Positions 1 through 6,226 of a stretch of DNA of 6,226 bases are shown in pieces. The notes beneath the pieces were generated by a model that saw only the letters and a program-made list of their open reading frames with translations, was not told the origin of the DNA and did no database searches. Source of the DNA: Burkholderiales bacterium (GTDB lineage Bacteria; Pseudomonadota; Gammaproteobacteria; Burkholderiales; Burkholderiaceae_C); NCBI GenBank assembly GCA_005786815.1, contig SYDB01000209.1, forward strand, positions 1 to 6,226, read 5' to 3'. The position numbers and the translations under genes were made by a program. Within the stretch, counting starts at the first letter, position 1. Every line of letters begins with the position of its first letter.

Positions 1-1
1 C

Positions 2-631
2 ACCGCAGGCGACTTGCTGCGTAACTATCGGCTCGACCAAAAAGTCTCTTTGATTGATTTGGCCAATGTATTGCGCGTCTCTGTCACCAAGCTAGAAGCG
101 TTGGAAAACAACCATTGGGACCAGCTGCACGACGCTATGTTTGTGCGCTCTCTTTCATTAGCAGTATGCCGACAGCTCCAAACGGATGCGGCGCCTATCT
201 TGGCTTTGCTGCCCCAGCATGACCATTCCAAGTTGGGTGCCCATAATGAAAAAGGCCTGAACTCTCCCCTCAGTCGCCCGTCGCTTTTGCCGCAATCTAC
301 TTTTGACAATCTGAACGTGTTTTTCACGCCTATGCGTTGGGCGGCTTTAGGCCTGTTCATCTTGGCCTTGTGTTTAGCGGTTTGGCCCGAGGTGCAGCAT
401 TGGATCGTTTTCAAAGACAACCCTGAGGCTACTGGGGTGGTTGTACCCGTGGTGTTGCCTGCAGACCCCAGCGAAGGCCGAGTTGTCACGATGGTGGTCA
501 CGCCTGTTCAATCGGCTGCAATTCCAGCGTCAGCTGTGGCACCGCAGGCGGGTACATCCCAAATGCCCGCGAGCGACATAGTGACCAATCTTCCACTGAC
601 GGTCCCAGCAGGGGTGACCTATGGGCGTTGA
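2..631 (+). CDS. rodZ: RodZ-like HTH and single-span membrane protein, 5' partial
   Basis: The reading frame is already open at base 2, and its first visible residues (TAGDLLRNYRLDQKVSL) run straight into the helix-turn-helix, so the true start lies upstream; the TTG at 14 is an internal leucine codon. About 209 residues are visible. Residues 3-70 look like the RodZ/HTH_25 cytoplasmic domain, including the typical VTKLEALE stretch. A hydrophobic segment at about 113-129 (WAALGLFILALCLAVWPE) is a single membrane span, followed by about 75 Val/Ala/Pro-rich residues outside the membrane. RodZ proteins link MreB filaments to the cell-wall elongation machinery. Family members normally end in a periplasmic beta domain (DUF4115); none is seen here, and only 32 bases separate the stop from ispG. 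The position just before ispG is the usual one in Burkholderiales. The family call is fairly secure, but a complete RodZ function is uncertain given the short tail. Confidence 0.8.
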   Translation, partial: TAGDLLRNYRLDQKVSLIDLANVLRVSVTKLEALENNHWDQLHDAMFVRSLSLAVCRQLQTDAAPILALLPQHDHSKLGAHNEKGLNSPLSRPSLLPQSTFDNLNVFFTPMRWAALGLFILALCLAVWPEVQHWIVFKDNPEATGVVVPVVLPADPSEGRVVTMVVTPVQSAAIPASAVAPQAGTSQMPASDIVTNLPLTVPAGVTYGR

Positions 632-652
632 AATCCAAATGACAGATACATC

Positions 653-658
653 GGAGGT
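653..658 (+). promoter_or_regulatory. Ribosome binding site of ispG
   Basis: GGAGGT is a near-perfect Shine-Dalgarno sequence. It sits six bases (counted after GGAGG) before the ATG at 664 but only about three before the in-frame TTG at 661, which favours the ATG as start. It is the strongest ribosome site in the window, suggesting ispG is translated independently of the upstream gene. Confidence 0.8.
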
Positions 659-663
659 GTTTG

Positions 664-1911
664 ATGGACGTTAAACCGATTGCTTTTGCTGTGCCCAGTG
701 TGCGCAACACCTTGCAAGCCCGTGTGTCTTGGGGAGAGCATGTAGTCACCGTCGGTGGTGATGCACCTGTGCGCATCCAATCCATGACAAATACCGATAC
801 CGAAGATGTGATTGGCACGGCCATTCAAATCAAAGAACTGGCCATGGCCGGGTCGGAATTGGTTCGCATTACCGTCAATACGCCCGAGGCTGCGCAAGCG
901 GTGCCACACATCCGCGAGCAATTGGACCGCATGGACGTCCATGTTCCTTTGATCGGTGACTTCCATTACAACGGCCACCGATTGTTGACCGACTATCCAG
1001 AGTGCGCCAAGGCCTTGTCGAAATACCGCATCAATCCCGGCAATGTGGGCAAGGGTGACAAACACGACAAGCAGTTTGGCCAGATGATCGAGGCCGCTAT
1101 CCGTTATGACAAAGCCGTGCGTATTGGCGTGAATTGGGGCAGCATGGACCAAGAGTTGCTCGCGAGCTTGATGGACGCCAACGCCAAAAGGCCACAGCCC
1201 TTTGAAGCCAAGCAAGTGATGTACGAAGCCTTGATCACCTCGGCTATTGACTCGGCCACGTTAGCTGAAAAAATGGGTTTAGCACCACAACAAATCTTGT
1301 TGAGTTGCAAGGTGAGCAGCGTGCAAGATTTGATCGCGGTCTACCGCGAGTTGGCCAAACGTTGCAACTACGCATTGCATTTAGGTTTGACCGAGGCGGG
1401 TATGGGTGTGCGTGGCACCGTGGCCTCGGCTACCGCTTTGTCCATACTTTTGCAAGAGGGTCTTGGCGACACCATCCGCGTCTCGCTCACGCCCGAGCCC
1501 GGTGAGTCGCGTACCCAAGAGGTGGTCATCGCCGCTGAAATTTTGCAAGCCTTGGGCATGCGTAGTTTTGTGCCTAGCGTTACCGCTTGTCCAGGGTGTG
1601 GTCGCACGACAAGCACCACCTTCCAAGAAATGGCCAAGTCGATTGACGACTATTTGCGTGGGCAAATGCCTGTTTGGAAATCGAAATACCCTGGCGTGGA
1701 AGGCCTCAAGGTGGCGGTGATGGGTTGTATCGTCAACGGGCCTGGCGAGAGCAAGCATGCGGACATCGGTATCAGCCTCCCTGGTAGCGGCGAGGCGCCA
1801 GCTGCGCCCGTATTCATCGACGGAGAAAAAGCCATGACTTTGCGTGGCGAACACATCGCCCAAGAGTTCCACCAAATTGTTGAAAACTACATTGAAAAGC
1901 GCTTCGGCTGA
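664..1911 (+). CDS. ispG: 4-hydroxy-3-methylbut-2-enyl diphosphate synthase (IspG/GcpE)
   Basis: This cytosolic [4Fe-4S] enzyme carries out the penultimate step of the MEP pathway. It reductively converts 2-C-methyl-D-erythritol 2,4-cyclodiphosphate to HMBPP, the precursor of IPP and DMAPP and hence of undecaprenyl carriers and quinones. The protein has 415 residues. The N-terminal TIM-barrel part carries [13 protein letters not shown] and the RINPGNVG motif, followed by RIGVNWGS and HLGLTEAG. The C-terminal cluster domain holds the three cluster cysteines, Cys309 and Cys312 in ACPGCGR and Cys355 in [10 protein letters not shown], with the catalytic-type glutamate Glu362. All expected ligands are present. 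The protein is longer than E. coli IspG (about 372 residues), partly because Cys312 and Cys355 are further apart; a long form is usual in betaproteobacteria. The ATG at 664 is chosen over TTG 661 by its spacing from GGAGGT. hisS follows 12 bases downstream. Confidence 0.97.
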   Translation: MDVKPIAFAVPSVRNTLQARVSWGEHVVTVGGDAPVRIQSMTNTDTEDVIGTAIQIKELAMAGSELVRITVNTPEAAQAVPHIREQLDRMDVHVPLIGDFHYNGHRLLTDYPECAKALSKYRINPGNVGKGDKHDKQFGQMIEAAIRYDKAVRIGVNWGSMDQELLASLMDANAKRPQPFEAKQVMYEALITSAIDSATLAEKMGLAPQQILLSCKVSSVQDLIAVYRELAKRCNYALHLGLTEAGMGVRGTVASATALSILLQEGLGDTIRVSLTPEPGESRTQEVVIAAEILQALGMRSFVPSVTACPGCGRTTSTTFQEMAKSIDDYLRGQMPVWKSKYPGVEGLKVAVMGCIVNGPGESKHADIGISLPGSGEAPAAPVFIDGEKAMTLRGEHIAQEFHQIVENYIEKRFG

Positions 1912-1921
1912 TTGGTATAAG
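1892..1921 (+). promoter_or_regulatory. Possible sigma70-like promoter overlapping the ispG end and hisS start
   Basis: TTGAAA (1892-1897) and TATAAG (1916-1921) resemble -35 and -10 boxes with an 18-base spacer. Transcription would begin near 1928, just inside the proposed hisS start at 1924, so such a transcript could not carry the full hisS frame with a leader. Both boxes also overlap coding sequence or the tight intergenic gap. A chance match is quite possible. Confidence 0.2.
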
Positions 1922-1923
1922 GG

Positions 1924-3291
1924 ATGGACGCAGACAACAATTCGAAATCGCAAGCCCCTCAGGCGCCGGCTAAAACCGCCAAGCCATTGGTTGCTTTGCA
2001 TGCTGTCAAAGGCATGAACGATTTGCTGCCCCCCGTGTCAGCCCAATGGGAGTGGCTAGAAGACAAAGTACGCGACCTTATGCGGCGGTTCGCTTACCGC
2101 AATTTGCGTACGCCTATCGTCGAACCCACGGCTTTGTTTGTGCGCGGCTTAGGCGAAGTGACCGACATCGTCGAAAAGGAGATGTACTCCTTCGAAGACC
2201 GCTTGAATGGCGAGCACCTCACCTTGCGACCAGAAGCTACGGCTGGCGTGGTACGCGCCGTGGTTGAACACAATATGTTGTATGAAGGCCCTAAGCGCCT
2301 CTATTACATGGGTCCGATGTTTCGCCATGAGCGTCCTCAGCGGGGTCGTTATCGCCAGTTCCACCAAGTTGGGGCTGAAGCTTTAGGCTTTGCTGGACCA
2401 GAGGTAGATACCGAATTGATCGTGCTAGCCCAATCTCTTTGGCAAGAGCTTGGCCTTCGCGATGTGCGTTTGGAACTCAATAGCCTAGGCCAACCACCAG
2501 AGCGTTTGGCGCATCGCCAAGCCTTGATTACTTATTTAGAGCGGCACATCGATGTGCTCGACGAAGAAGCCAAACGCCGGTTGCACACCAATCCCTTGCG
2601 CATTTTGGACACCAAAAACCCAGCCATGAAAGCAGTGGCTGAAGGCGCGCCCAAGTTGATGGACTTTTTGGGCGAAGCGTCGCTCGCCCACTTCAACACC
2701 TTGCGCGCTTTGTTAGACGCAAGCGGCGTGTCTTACACCATCAACCCACGCTTGGTGCGTGGCATGGACTATTACAACCTCACTGTGTTCGAATTTGTGA
2801 CACAAAGCTTGGGTTCCCAAGGCACGATTTGTGGCGGCGGTCGCTACGACTATTTGATTGAACAAATCGGCGGTAAGCCAGCCCCCGCAGTGGGTTGGGC
2901 TTTGGGTGTCGAGCGTGTGTTGGAGTTGCTGAAAGAGCAAGACTTGTTGCCCATAGCAAAACACGCCGATGTCTATGCCATCGTGCCCGATGCGTCTGCC
3001 ATGCCCGTGGTGTTCGAAGCCTTGCACGCTCTGCGCAGCCAGGGTGTGTCGGTGCAAATGCATGCGGGTGCAGGCGAGGGCTTGGGCAGCATGAAGTCGC
3101 AGTTCAAAAAAGCCGATGCCAGCGGGGCGAAATTCGCCCTGATATTTGGCGCTGACGAACTCGCCAGACAAGAGGTAACTTGGAAGTCCTTGCGTGATGG
3201 CCAAGGCCATCAAGAAACAACACCTCTGAGTACCTTGGCTTCTTTTGTCTGCCAGCGTCTCGCACAAGGCGCACGCCTACAATCTGACTGA
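1924..3291 (+). CDS. hisS: Histidyl-tRNA synthetase (class II)
   Basis: The enzyme charges tRNA-His with histidine in the cytoplasm, using ATP. It has 455 residues against about 424 in E. coli. All class II signatures are present: motif 1 around [17 protein letters not shown]; the LRPEATAG loop with Glu104 and Thr106; motif 2 as [16 protein letters not shown] (133-148); the histidine-specific LVRGMDYY (277-284); and motif 3 as [10 protein letters not shown] (322-331). The anticodon-binding domain covers about 346-450 and includes [16 protein letters not shown]. The first 25 or so residues ([20 protein letters not shown]) are a low-complexity Lys/Ala/Pro/Gln-rich extension ahead of the conserved [14 protein letters not shown] 1924 is the only ATG before that motif, but it lacks a clear Shine-Dalgarno: GGG abuts it directly. 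Coupling to ispG, 12 bases upstream, may help translation. TTG codons at 1987 or 1996 are weaker alternative starts. Confidence 0.97.
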   Translation: MDADNNSKSQAPQAPAKTAKPLVALHAVKGMNDLLPPVSAQWEWLEDKVRDLMRRFAYRNLRTPIVEPTALFVRGLGEVTDIVEKEMYSFEDRLNGEHLTLRPEATAGVVRAVVEHNMLYEGPKRLYYMGPMFRHERPQRGRYRQFHQVGAEALGFAGPEVDTELIVLAQSLWQELGLRDVRLELNSLGQPPERLAHRQALITYLERHIDVLDEEAKRRLHTNPLRILDTKNPAMKAVAEGAPKLMDFLGEASLAHFNTLRALLDASGVSYTINPRLVRGMDYYNLTVFEFVTQSLGSQGTICGGGRYDYLIEQIGGKPAPAVGWALGVERVLELLKEQDLLPIAKHADVYAIVPDASAMPVVFEALHALRSQGVSVQMHAGAGEGLGSMKSQFKKADASGAKFALIFGADELARQEVTWKSLRDGQGHQETTPLSTLASFVCQRLAQGARLQSD

Positions 3292-3311
3292 ATTTATAAC
3301 GATAGAAATCC

Positions 3312-4004
3312 ATGGCATCGCATCTCGACCTTGAAGAACAAGAACAACTCGACGAACTCAAACACTTTTGGAAGCGTTGGGGCAATCTGATCACATGGTT
3401 GGTGATCGGTATCCTCAGCAGTTACGCAGGTTGGATGGGTTGGCAAGCTTGGGCATCGAAACAATCGACCCAGTCTGCTGCGTTGTTTGACACCGTAGAA
3501 CGCGCTGCCATTTCTGGTGACTTGGCGCTGTTTGAGCGCTCAGTGGGTGACATCAAGAGTAAATTTGGTTCGACCACTTATGCCCACCAAGCGGCTTTTT
3601 TGGCCTCGCGTATTTTTCAAGAAAAATCCCGCCCAAAAGAGGCGAAAGAGCAGTTGCAATGGGTGATTGACCAAGCTTCCGACGAAGGCTATCAAGCACT
3701 GGCGCGTTTGCGCTTGTCGAGTTTGATGGTTCAAGACAAAGAATACGATGCAGCCCGCAAACTGCTCAGCGCCAAAGTTCCTGAATCTTTTGTCCCCTTG
3801 GTGGAAGACCGCTTAGGCGATCTCGATATGCTCGCCAACCAACCTGGTGAAGCTGTCAAGCATTACCAAGCGGCTTGGAAAGCTATGGAACCTAATGCCC
3901 AATACCGTCGCTTGATTGCGTTCAAACTTGCTGCGCTGGGTGCTGATCCTGAAGCGAGCGCCAATGCGTCTGTCACCAAGCCATCGCAGGAAACTTCTAA
4001 GTGA
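3312..4004 (+). CDS. yfgM: YfgM-family membrane-anchored TPR protein
   Basis: The protein has 230 residues. The N-terminus MASHLDLEEQEQLDELKHFW is a charged cytoplasmic stretch typical of this family in betaproteobacteria. It is followed by one membrane span at about 25-47 (LITWLVIGILSSYAGWMGW). The rest, probably periplasmic, is a helical region with about three degenerate tetratricopeptide-type repeats at roughly 91-205 (for example AKEQLQWVIDQA, AARKLLSAKVP, AVKHYQAAWKAM). E. coli YfgM associates with the SecYEG translocon and the chaperone PpiD and has been linked to periplasmic chaperone traffic and stress control; that role is transferred here from the family. The gene sits 20 bases after hisS with only a weak ribosome site, and its stop codon overlaps the bamB start. 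Placement between hisS and bamB is the same as in E. coli, which supports the name. The last 20 or so residues (Ala/Ser/Thr-rich) look disordered. Confidence 0.9.
   Translation: MASHLDLEEQEQLDELKHFWKRWGNLITWLVIGILSSYAGWMGWQAWASKQSTQSAALFDTVERAAISGDLALFERSVGDIKSKFGSTTYAHQAAFLASRIFQEKSRPKEAKEQLQWVIDQASDEGYQALARLRLSSLMVQDKEYDAARKLLSAKVPESFVPLVEDRLGDLDMLANQPGEAVKHYQAAWKAMEPNAQYRRLIAFKLAALGADPEASANASVTKPSQETSK
3988..3993 (+). promoter_or_regulatory. Ribosome binding site of bamB, inside yfgM
   Basis: AGGAAA lies nine bases (counted after AGGA) before the GTG at 4001, within the last codons of yfgM. It supports the GTG start and translation coupled to the upstream gene. Confidence 0.6.
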
Positions 4005-5131
4005 AAGCTGAATTGACTATACGCGCAGGACGGCTTGTTTGCTGGGGCTTTTTGGCGATGTTGGCTGCATGCTCGGCCTCGCGTCCTAAGCCCGTGGATA
4101 TTCCGCCCGTAGCCGTTTTGCAGCAAGCCCGCACTGCCTGGACTGCACAAATTGGCAAGGTCAATTTCCCCTTGTCGGTTGCCGCGCGTGATGACCGCAT
4201 TGCGCTTGCAAACAGCGACGGCACTGTGGCTATGCTCAATGCTAAAACAGGCAAAGACATTTGGCGTTTCACGCTGCCTAAAACCACCGTCAGTGCTGGC
4301 GTAGGTAGCGACGGCCAACAAGTGGCCTTGGTCACCCGCGACAACCAATTGGTGGTGATGCAAGACGCCAAAGTGCAATGGCGCCAAACATTACCCGCAC
4401 AATCTTTCACTCCACCTTTAGTGGCAGGTCAACGCGTATTCGTGTTGACGGCTGACCGTTCGGTCTTGGCTTTTGACGGCGCCACCGGACAAAAGCTATG
4501 GACCCAACAGCGCCTTGGCGAGCCCTTGGTTCTGAAGCAAGCGGGTGTTCTGGCTACTTTTAAAAATACCTTGTTGGCGGGACTCTCTGGCCGGTTGGCG
4601 GGTTTGGATCCTTCTAACGGCGTGATCGTCTGGGAGTCTGCCATTGCCACACCTCGCGGCACCAATGACATGGAACGCTTGGTCGATCTTGTGGGCCCCT
4701 CTGACCGTATGGGTGATGTTGTATGCGCACGCGCATTCCAAGCGCAAATTGGTTGCGTGGATGCGCAAAAAGGACAAGGTAATTGGACCCGTCCTTCCGT
4801 TGGCGACAGAGGTTTAAGCGGCAACGCCAACTTGGTTGTCGCACCATTAGCCAATGGTGTGGTGCAAGCTTGGCGTCGCGAAGACGGCGAACGCGTTTGG
4901 GAGACCGAGAGACTCAAATACCGTGTGCTGAGCGCGCCATTGGTCACGCCAAAAGGCGTATTGATTGCCGACAGCGGTGGTTTTGTCTATGTGTTGTCAC
5001 TCTCGGATGGCACTTTACTCAACCGTTTGAAAATGGACGGCGAAGAACTCGCTGCTGCGCCAGTTGTGGCGACGGACACCTATGTATTGGTTAGCCGCGA
5101 TGGCCGCATCACGGGTCTGAATCTGCCTTGA
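4001..5131 (+). CDS. bamB: Outer membrane assembly lipoprotein BamB
   Basis: BamB is the beta-propeller lipoprotein of the BAM complex; it sits on the periplasmic face of the outer membrane and assists BamA in inserting beta-barrel proteins. The product has 376 residues (E. coli 392). The N-terminus is a lipoprotein signal: Lys/Arg residues, a hydrophobic core (LVCWGFLAML) and the lipobox LAAC with Cys24 as the lipidated residue. PQQ-type propeller blades recur at about 73-90 (DGTVAMLNAKTGKDIW), 152-171 (DRSVLAFDGATGQKLW), 196-213 (SGRLAGLDPSNGVIVW), 285-304 and 327-345. The segment PRGTNDMERLVDLVG matches the position of the conserved Arg/Asp region known to matter for BamA contact in the family. 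Cys242 and Cys252 form an extra pair. The GTG start shares GTGA with the yfgM stop; the next ATG (4058) falls inside the lipobox and would destroy the signal, so GTG is preferred. der follows 22 bases later. Confidence 0.95.
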   Translation: MKAELTIRAGRLVCWGFLAMLAACSASRPKPVDIPPVAVLQQARTAWTAQIGKVNFPLSVAARDDRIALANSDGTVAMLNAKTGKDIWRFTLPKTTVSAGVGSDGQQVALVTRDNQLVVMQDAKVQWRQTLPAQSFTPPLVAGQRVFVLTADRSVLAFDGATGQKLWTQQRLGEPLVLKQAGVLATFKNTLLAGLSGRLAGLDPSNGVIVWESAIATPRGTNDMERLVDLVGPSDRMGDVVCARAFQAQIGCVDAQKGQGNWTRPSVGDRGLSGNANLVVAPLANGVVQAWRREDGERVWETERLKYRVLSAPLVTPKGVLIADSGGFVYVLSLSDGTLLNRLKMDGEELAAAPVVATDTYVLVSRDGRITGLNLP

Positions 5132-5142
5132 TGCACTTCTTT

Positions 5143-5146
5143 AGGA
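5143..5146 (+). promoter_or_regulatory. Ribosome binding site of der, supporting a TTG start
   Basis: AGGA stands seven bases before TTG 5154. An in-frame TAG at 5142-5144 rules out any earlier start, and no ATG exists before the conserved P-loop, so this site decides the start. Confidence 0.7.
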
Positions 5147-5153
5147 CAGATCA

Positions 5154-6226
5154 TTGAAACCCGTTTTGGCCTTAGTGGGCCGTCCTAATGTTGGTAAATC
5201 CACTCTCTTTAATCGCTTAACCAAGACCCGCGAAGCCATCGTGGCTGACTATGCGGGTTTGACGCGTGACCGCCATTACGGCAATGCCAAATTTGGCAAG
5301 CTCGAATTCATCGTCATCGATACCGGTGGATTTGAGCCTGATGCACAAGACGGTATTTACAAAGAAATGGCGCGCCAAACCCAGCAAGCGGTGGCTGAAG
5401 CCGATGTGGTGGTGTTTGTGGTGGACGCGCGTGCTGGCATATCTGCGCAAGACCATGACATTGCTAACTATTTACGCCGCCTTGGAAAAATTACCCTTCT
5501 GGTCGCCAACAAAGCTGAGGGCATGCAAGAGGGCGCTCAGTTAGTAGAGTTTTATGAACTGGGGCTTGGAGAAGTACTGCCAGTCTCTGCTTCTCACGGT
5601 CAGGGTATTCGCAGCATGGTCGAAATGGCCCTCGAGCCGCTTCACTTGCAAGAGCCCGATGACGAATCCGACGCGGTTCCCAATGGCATCATCAAGCTCG
5701 CTGTCGCGGGCCGACCTAACGTGGGCAAGTCCACTTTGATCAATGCTTGGTTGGGTGAGGAGCGCCTGGTGGCTTTCGATTTGCCTGGGACGACACGTGA
5801 CGCGATCAGCGTACCGTTTGAGCGTAACGGCCAAAAGTTTGAATTGATCGACACAGCAGGTTTGCGTCGTAAAGGGAAAGTGTTCGAAGCGATTGAAAAA
5901 TTCTCCGTCGTTAAAACTTTGCAGGCGATTGAGTCTTCCAACGTCGCTTTACTGTTGCTCGACGCCACCCAAGGCGTTACCGACCAAGATGCCCATATCG
6001 CTGGCTACATCTTGGAAAGTGGCAGAGCAGTGGTGTTGGCGGTGAATAAATGGGATGCTGTAGGCAGTTATGAACGCGAATTGTTGATGCGCTCTATTGA
6101 AACGCGTTTGGCGTTTTTGAAATTCGCCACCATGCATTTCATCTCTGCCAAAAAACGTCAAGGTCTTGGCCCTTTGTGGGGCGCTGTAACCAACGCTTAC
6201 AAGGCTGCGATGTGCAAAATGACCAC
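5154..6226 (+). CDS. der: Ribosome biogenesis GTPase Der (EngA), 3' partial
   Basis: Der is an essential tandem GTPase that acts in late assembly of the 50S ribosomal subunit. The visible 357 codons contain both G domains. The first has P-loop GRPNVGKS at 9-16, the switch region [19 protein letters not shown] at 119-123 and SASHGQG. After an acidic linker (EPDDESD) the second has GRPNVGKS at 186-193, [21 protein letters not shown] at 298-301 and SAKKRQG. The frame runs past the window edge without a stop; the missing part is the C-terminal KH-like domain, about 90 residues judging from the family. The start is TTG at 5154, giving [15 protein letters not shown], the standard N-terminus. The G4 motif of the first domain is NKAE rather than NKxD; I believe this variant is common in betaproteobacterial Der. 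The location directly after bamB matches the conserved gene order. Confidence 0.96.
   Translation, partial: MKPVLALVGRPNVGKSTLFNRLTKTREAIVADYAGLTRDRHYGNAKFGKLEFIVIDTGGFEPDAQDGIYKEMARQTQQAVAEADVVVFVVDARAGISAQDHDIANYLRRLGKITLLVANKAEGMQEGAQLVEFYELGLGEVLPVSASHGQGIRSMVEMALEPLHLQEPDDESDAVPNGIIKLAVAGRPNVGKSTLINAWLGEERLVAFDLPGTTRDAISVPFERNGQKFELIDTAGLRRKGKVFEAIEKFSVVKTLQAIESSNVALLLLDATQGVTDQDAHIAGYILESGRAVVLAVNKWDAVGSYERELLMRSIETRLAFLKFATMHFISAKKRQGLGPLWGAVTNAYKAAMCKMT

Noticed and set aside
303..336. TTGACA with TATGCG downstream as a promoter inside the rodZ-like gene
   Set aside because: The spacer is 22 bases and the -10 box is poor, so it is not a credible sigma70 site.
1..550. Direct repeat of CACCGCAGGCG at 1-11 and 540-550
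   Set aside because: It is eleven bases within one coding region of ordinary composition, so chance is sufficient.
661..663. TTG as the ispG start
   Set aside because: It is too close to GGAGGT; the adjacent ATG at 664 has the proper spacing.
619..1215. Long open frame on the - strand opposite ispG (198 codons)
   Set aside because: It lies fully antisense to a certain gene, its translation shows no family signature, and it reads as a shadow of ispG codon usage.
1381..2001. Long open frame on the - strand across the ispG/hisS junction (206 codons)
   Set aside because: It is antisense to two certain genes and rich in His/Arg as expected of a shadow frame. The frames at 2713-3267, 3863-4387 and 4429-4947 on the - strand were rejected on the same grounds.
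3272..3300. TATAAC before yfgM as a -10 box
   Set aside because: No -35-like sequence occurs at a suitable distance upstream.
632..5153. Terminator hairpins between genes
   Set aside because: The gaps of 12 to 32 bases hold no GC-rich inverted repeat followed by T residues.
5131..5157. Eight-codon frame starting at ATG 5131 between bamB and der (MHFFRTDH)
   Set aside because: It is too short to claim, has no ribosome site of its own, and overlaps the der start.
3106..6155. Runs of six A at 3106-3111 (hisS) and 6150-6155 (der) as slippage or frameshift sites
   Set aside because: Both proteins match their families in frame on each side of the run, so no frameshift is needed.
1..6226. A previously undescribed system hidden in the window
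   Set aside because: About 99% of the window is accounted for by six recognised, conserved genes in their usual order; no leftover stretch is longer than 32 bases.

Overview
The window is a stretch of conserved bacterial housekeeping genes, all on the + strand and tightly packed. The order is a rodZ-like gene (5' end missing), ispG, hisS, a yfgM-type gene, bamB and der (3' end missing). This order, the long form of IspG, and the sequences of the YfgM and Der N-termini all point to a betaproteobacterium of the order Burkholderiales. Moderate GC content and heavy use of TTG and CAA codons fit a freshwater Comamonadaceae-like lineage, but that narrower placement is an inference. Base composition and codon use look even along the window, and no mobile element, tRNA, rRNA, CRISPR array or phage gene is visible.

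Layout: 2-631 encodes an HTH plus transmembrane protein of the RodZ type whose periplasmic part is unusually short. 664-1911 is ispG (isoprenoid precursor synthesis). 1924-3291 is hisS (histidyl-tRNA synthetase). 3312-4004 is a membrane-anchored TPR protein of the YfgM family. 4001-5131 is bamB, an outer-membrane assembly lipoprotein that overlaps the yfgM stop codon through GTGA. 5154-6226 is the first 357 codons of der, a double GTPase for 50S ribosome assembly that starts with TTG. The five gaps and junctions measure 32, 12, 20, -4 and 22 bases, and none holds a terminator-like hairpin, so one polycistronic operon is the simplest reading. Its main promoter would lie upstream of the window.

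The genes do not form one pathway, but they share themes of growth and envelope building. RodZ organises the cell-shape machinery. IspG feeds the undecaprenyl carrier pool and quinones. HisS and Der support translation. YfgM is linked to envelope chaperones and the Sec translocon, and BamB to outer-membrane protein insertion.

I found no new system here. Points worth a second look are the apparently missing C-terminal domain of the RodZ-like protein, the weak ribosome site and promoter-like sequence at the hisS start, the TTG start of der, and a cysteine pair in BamB.
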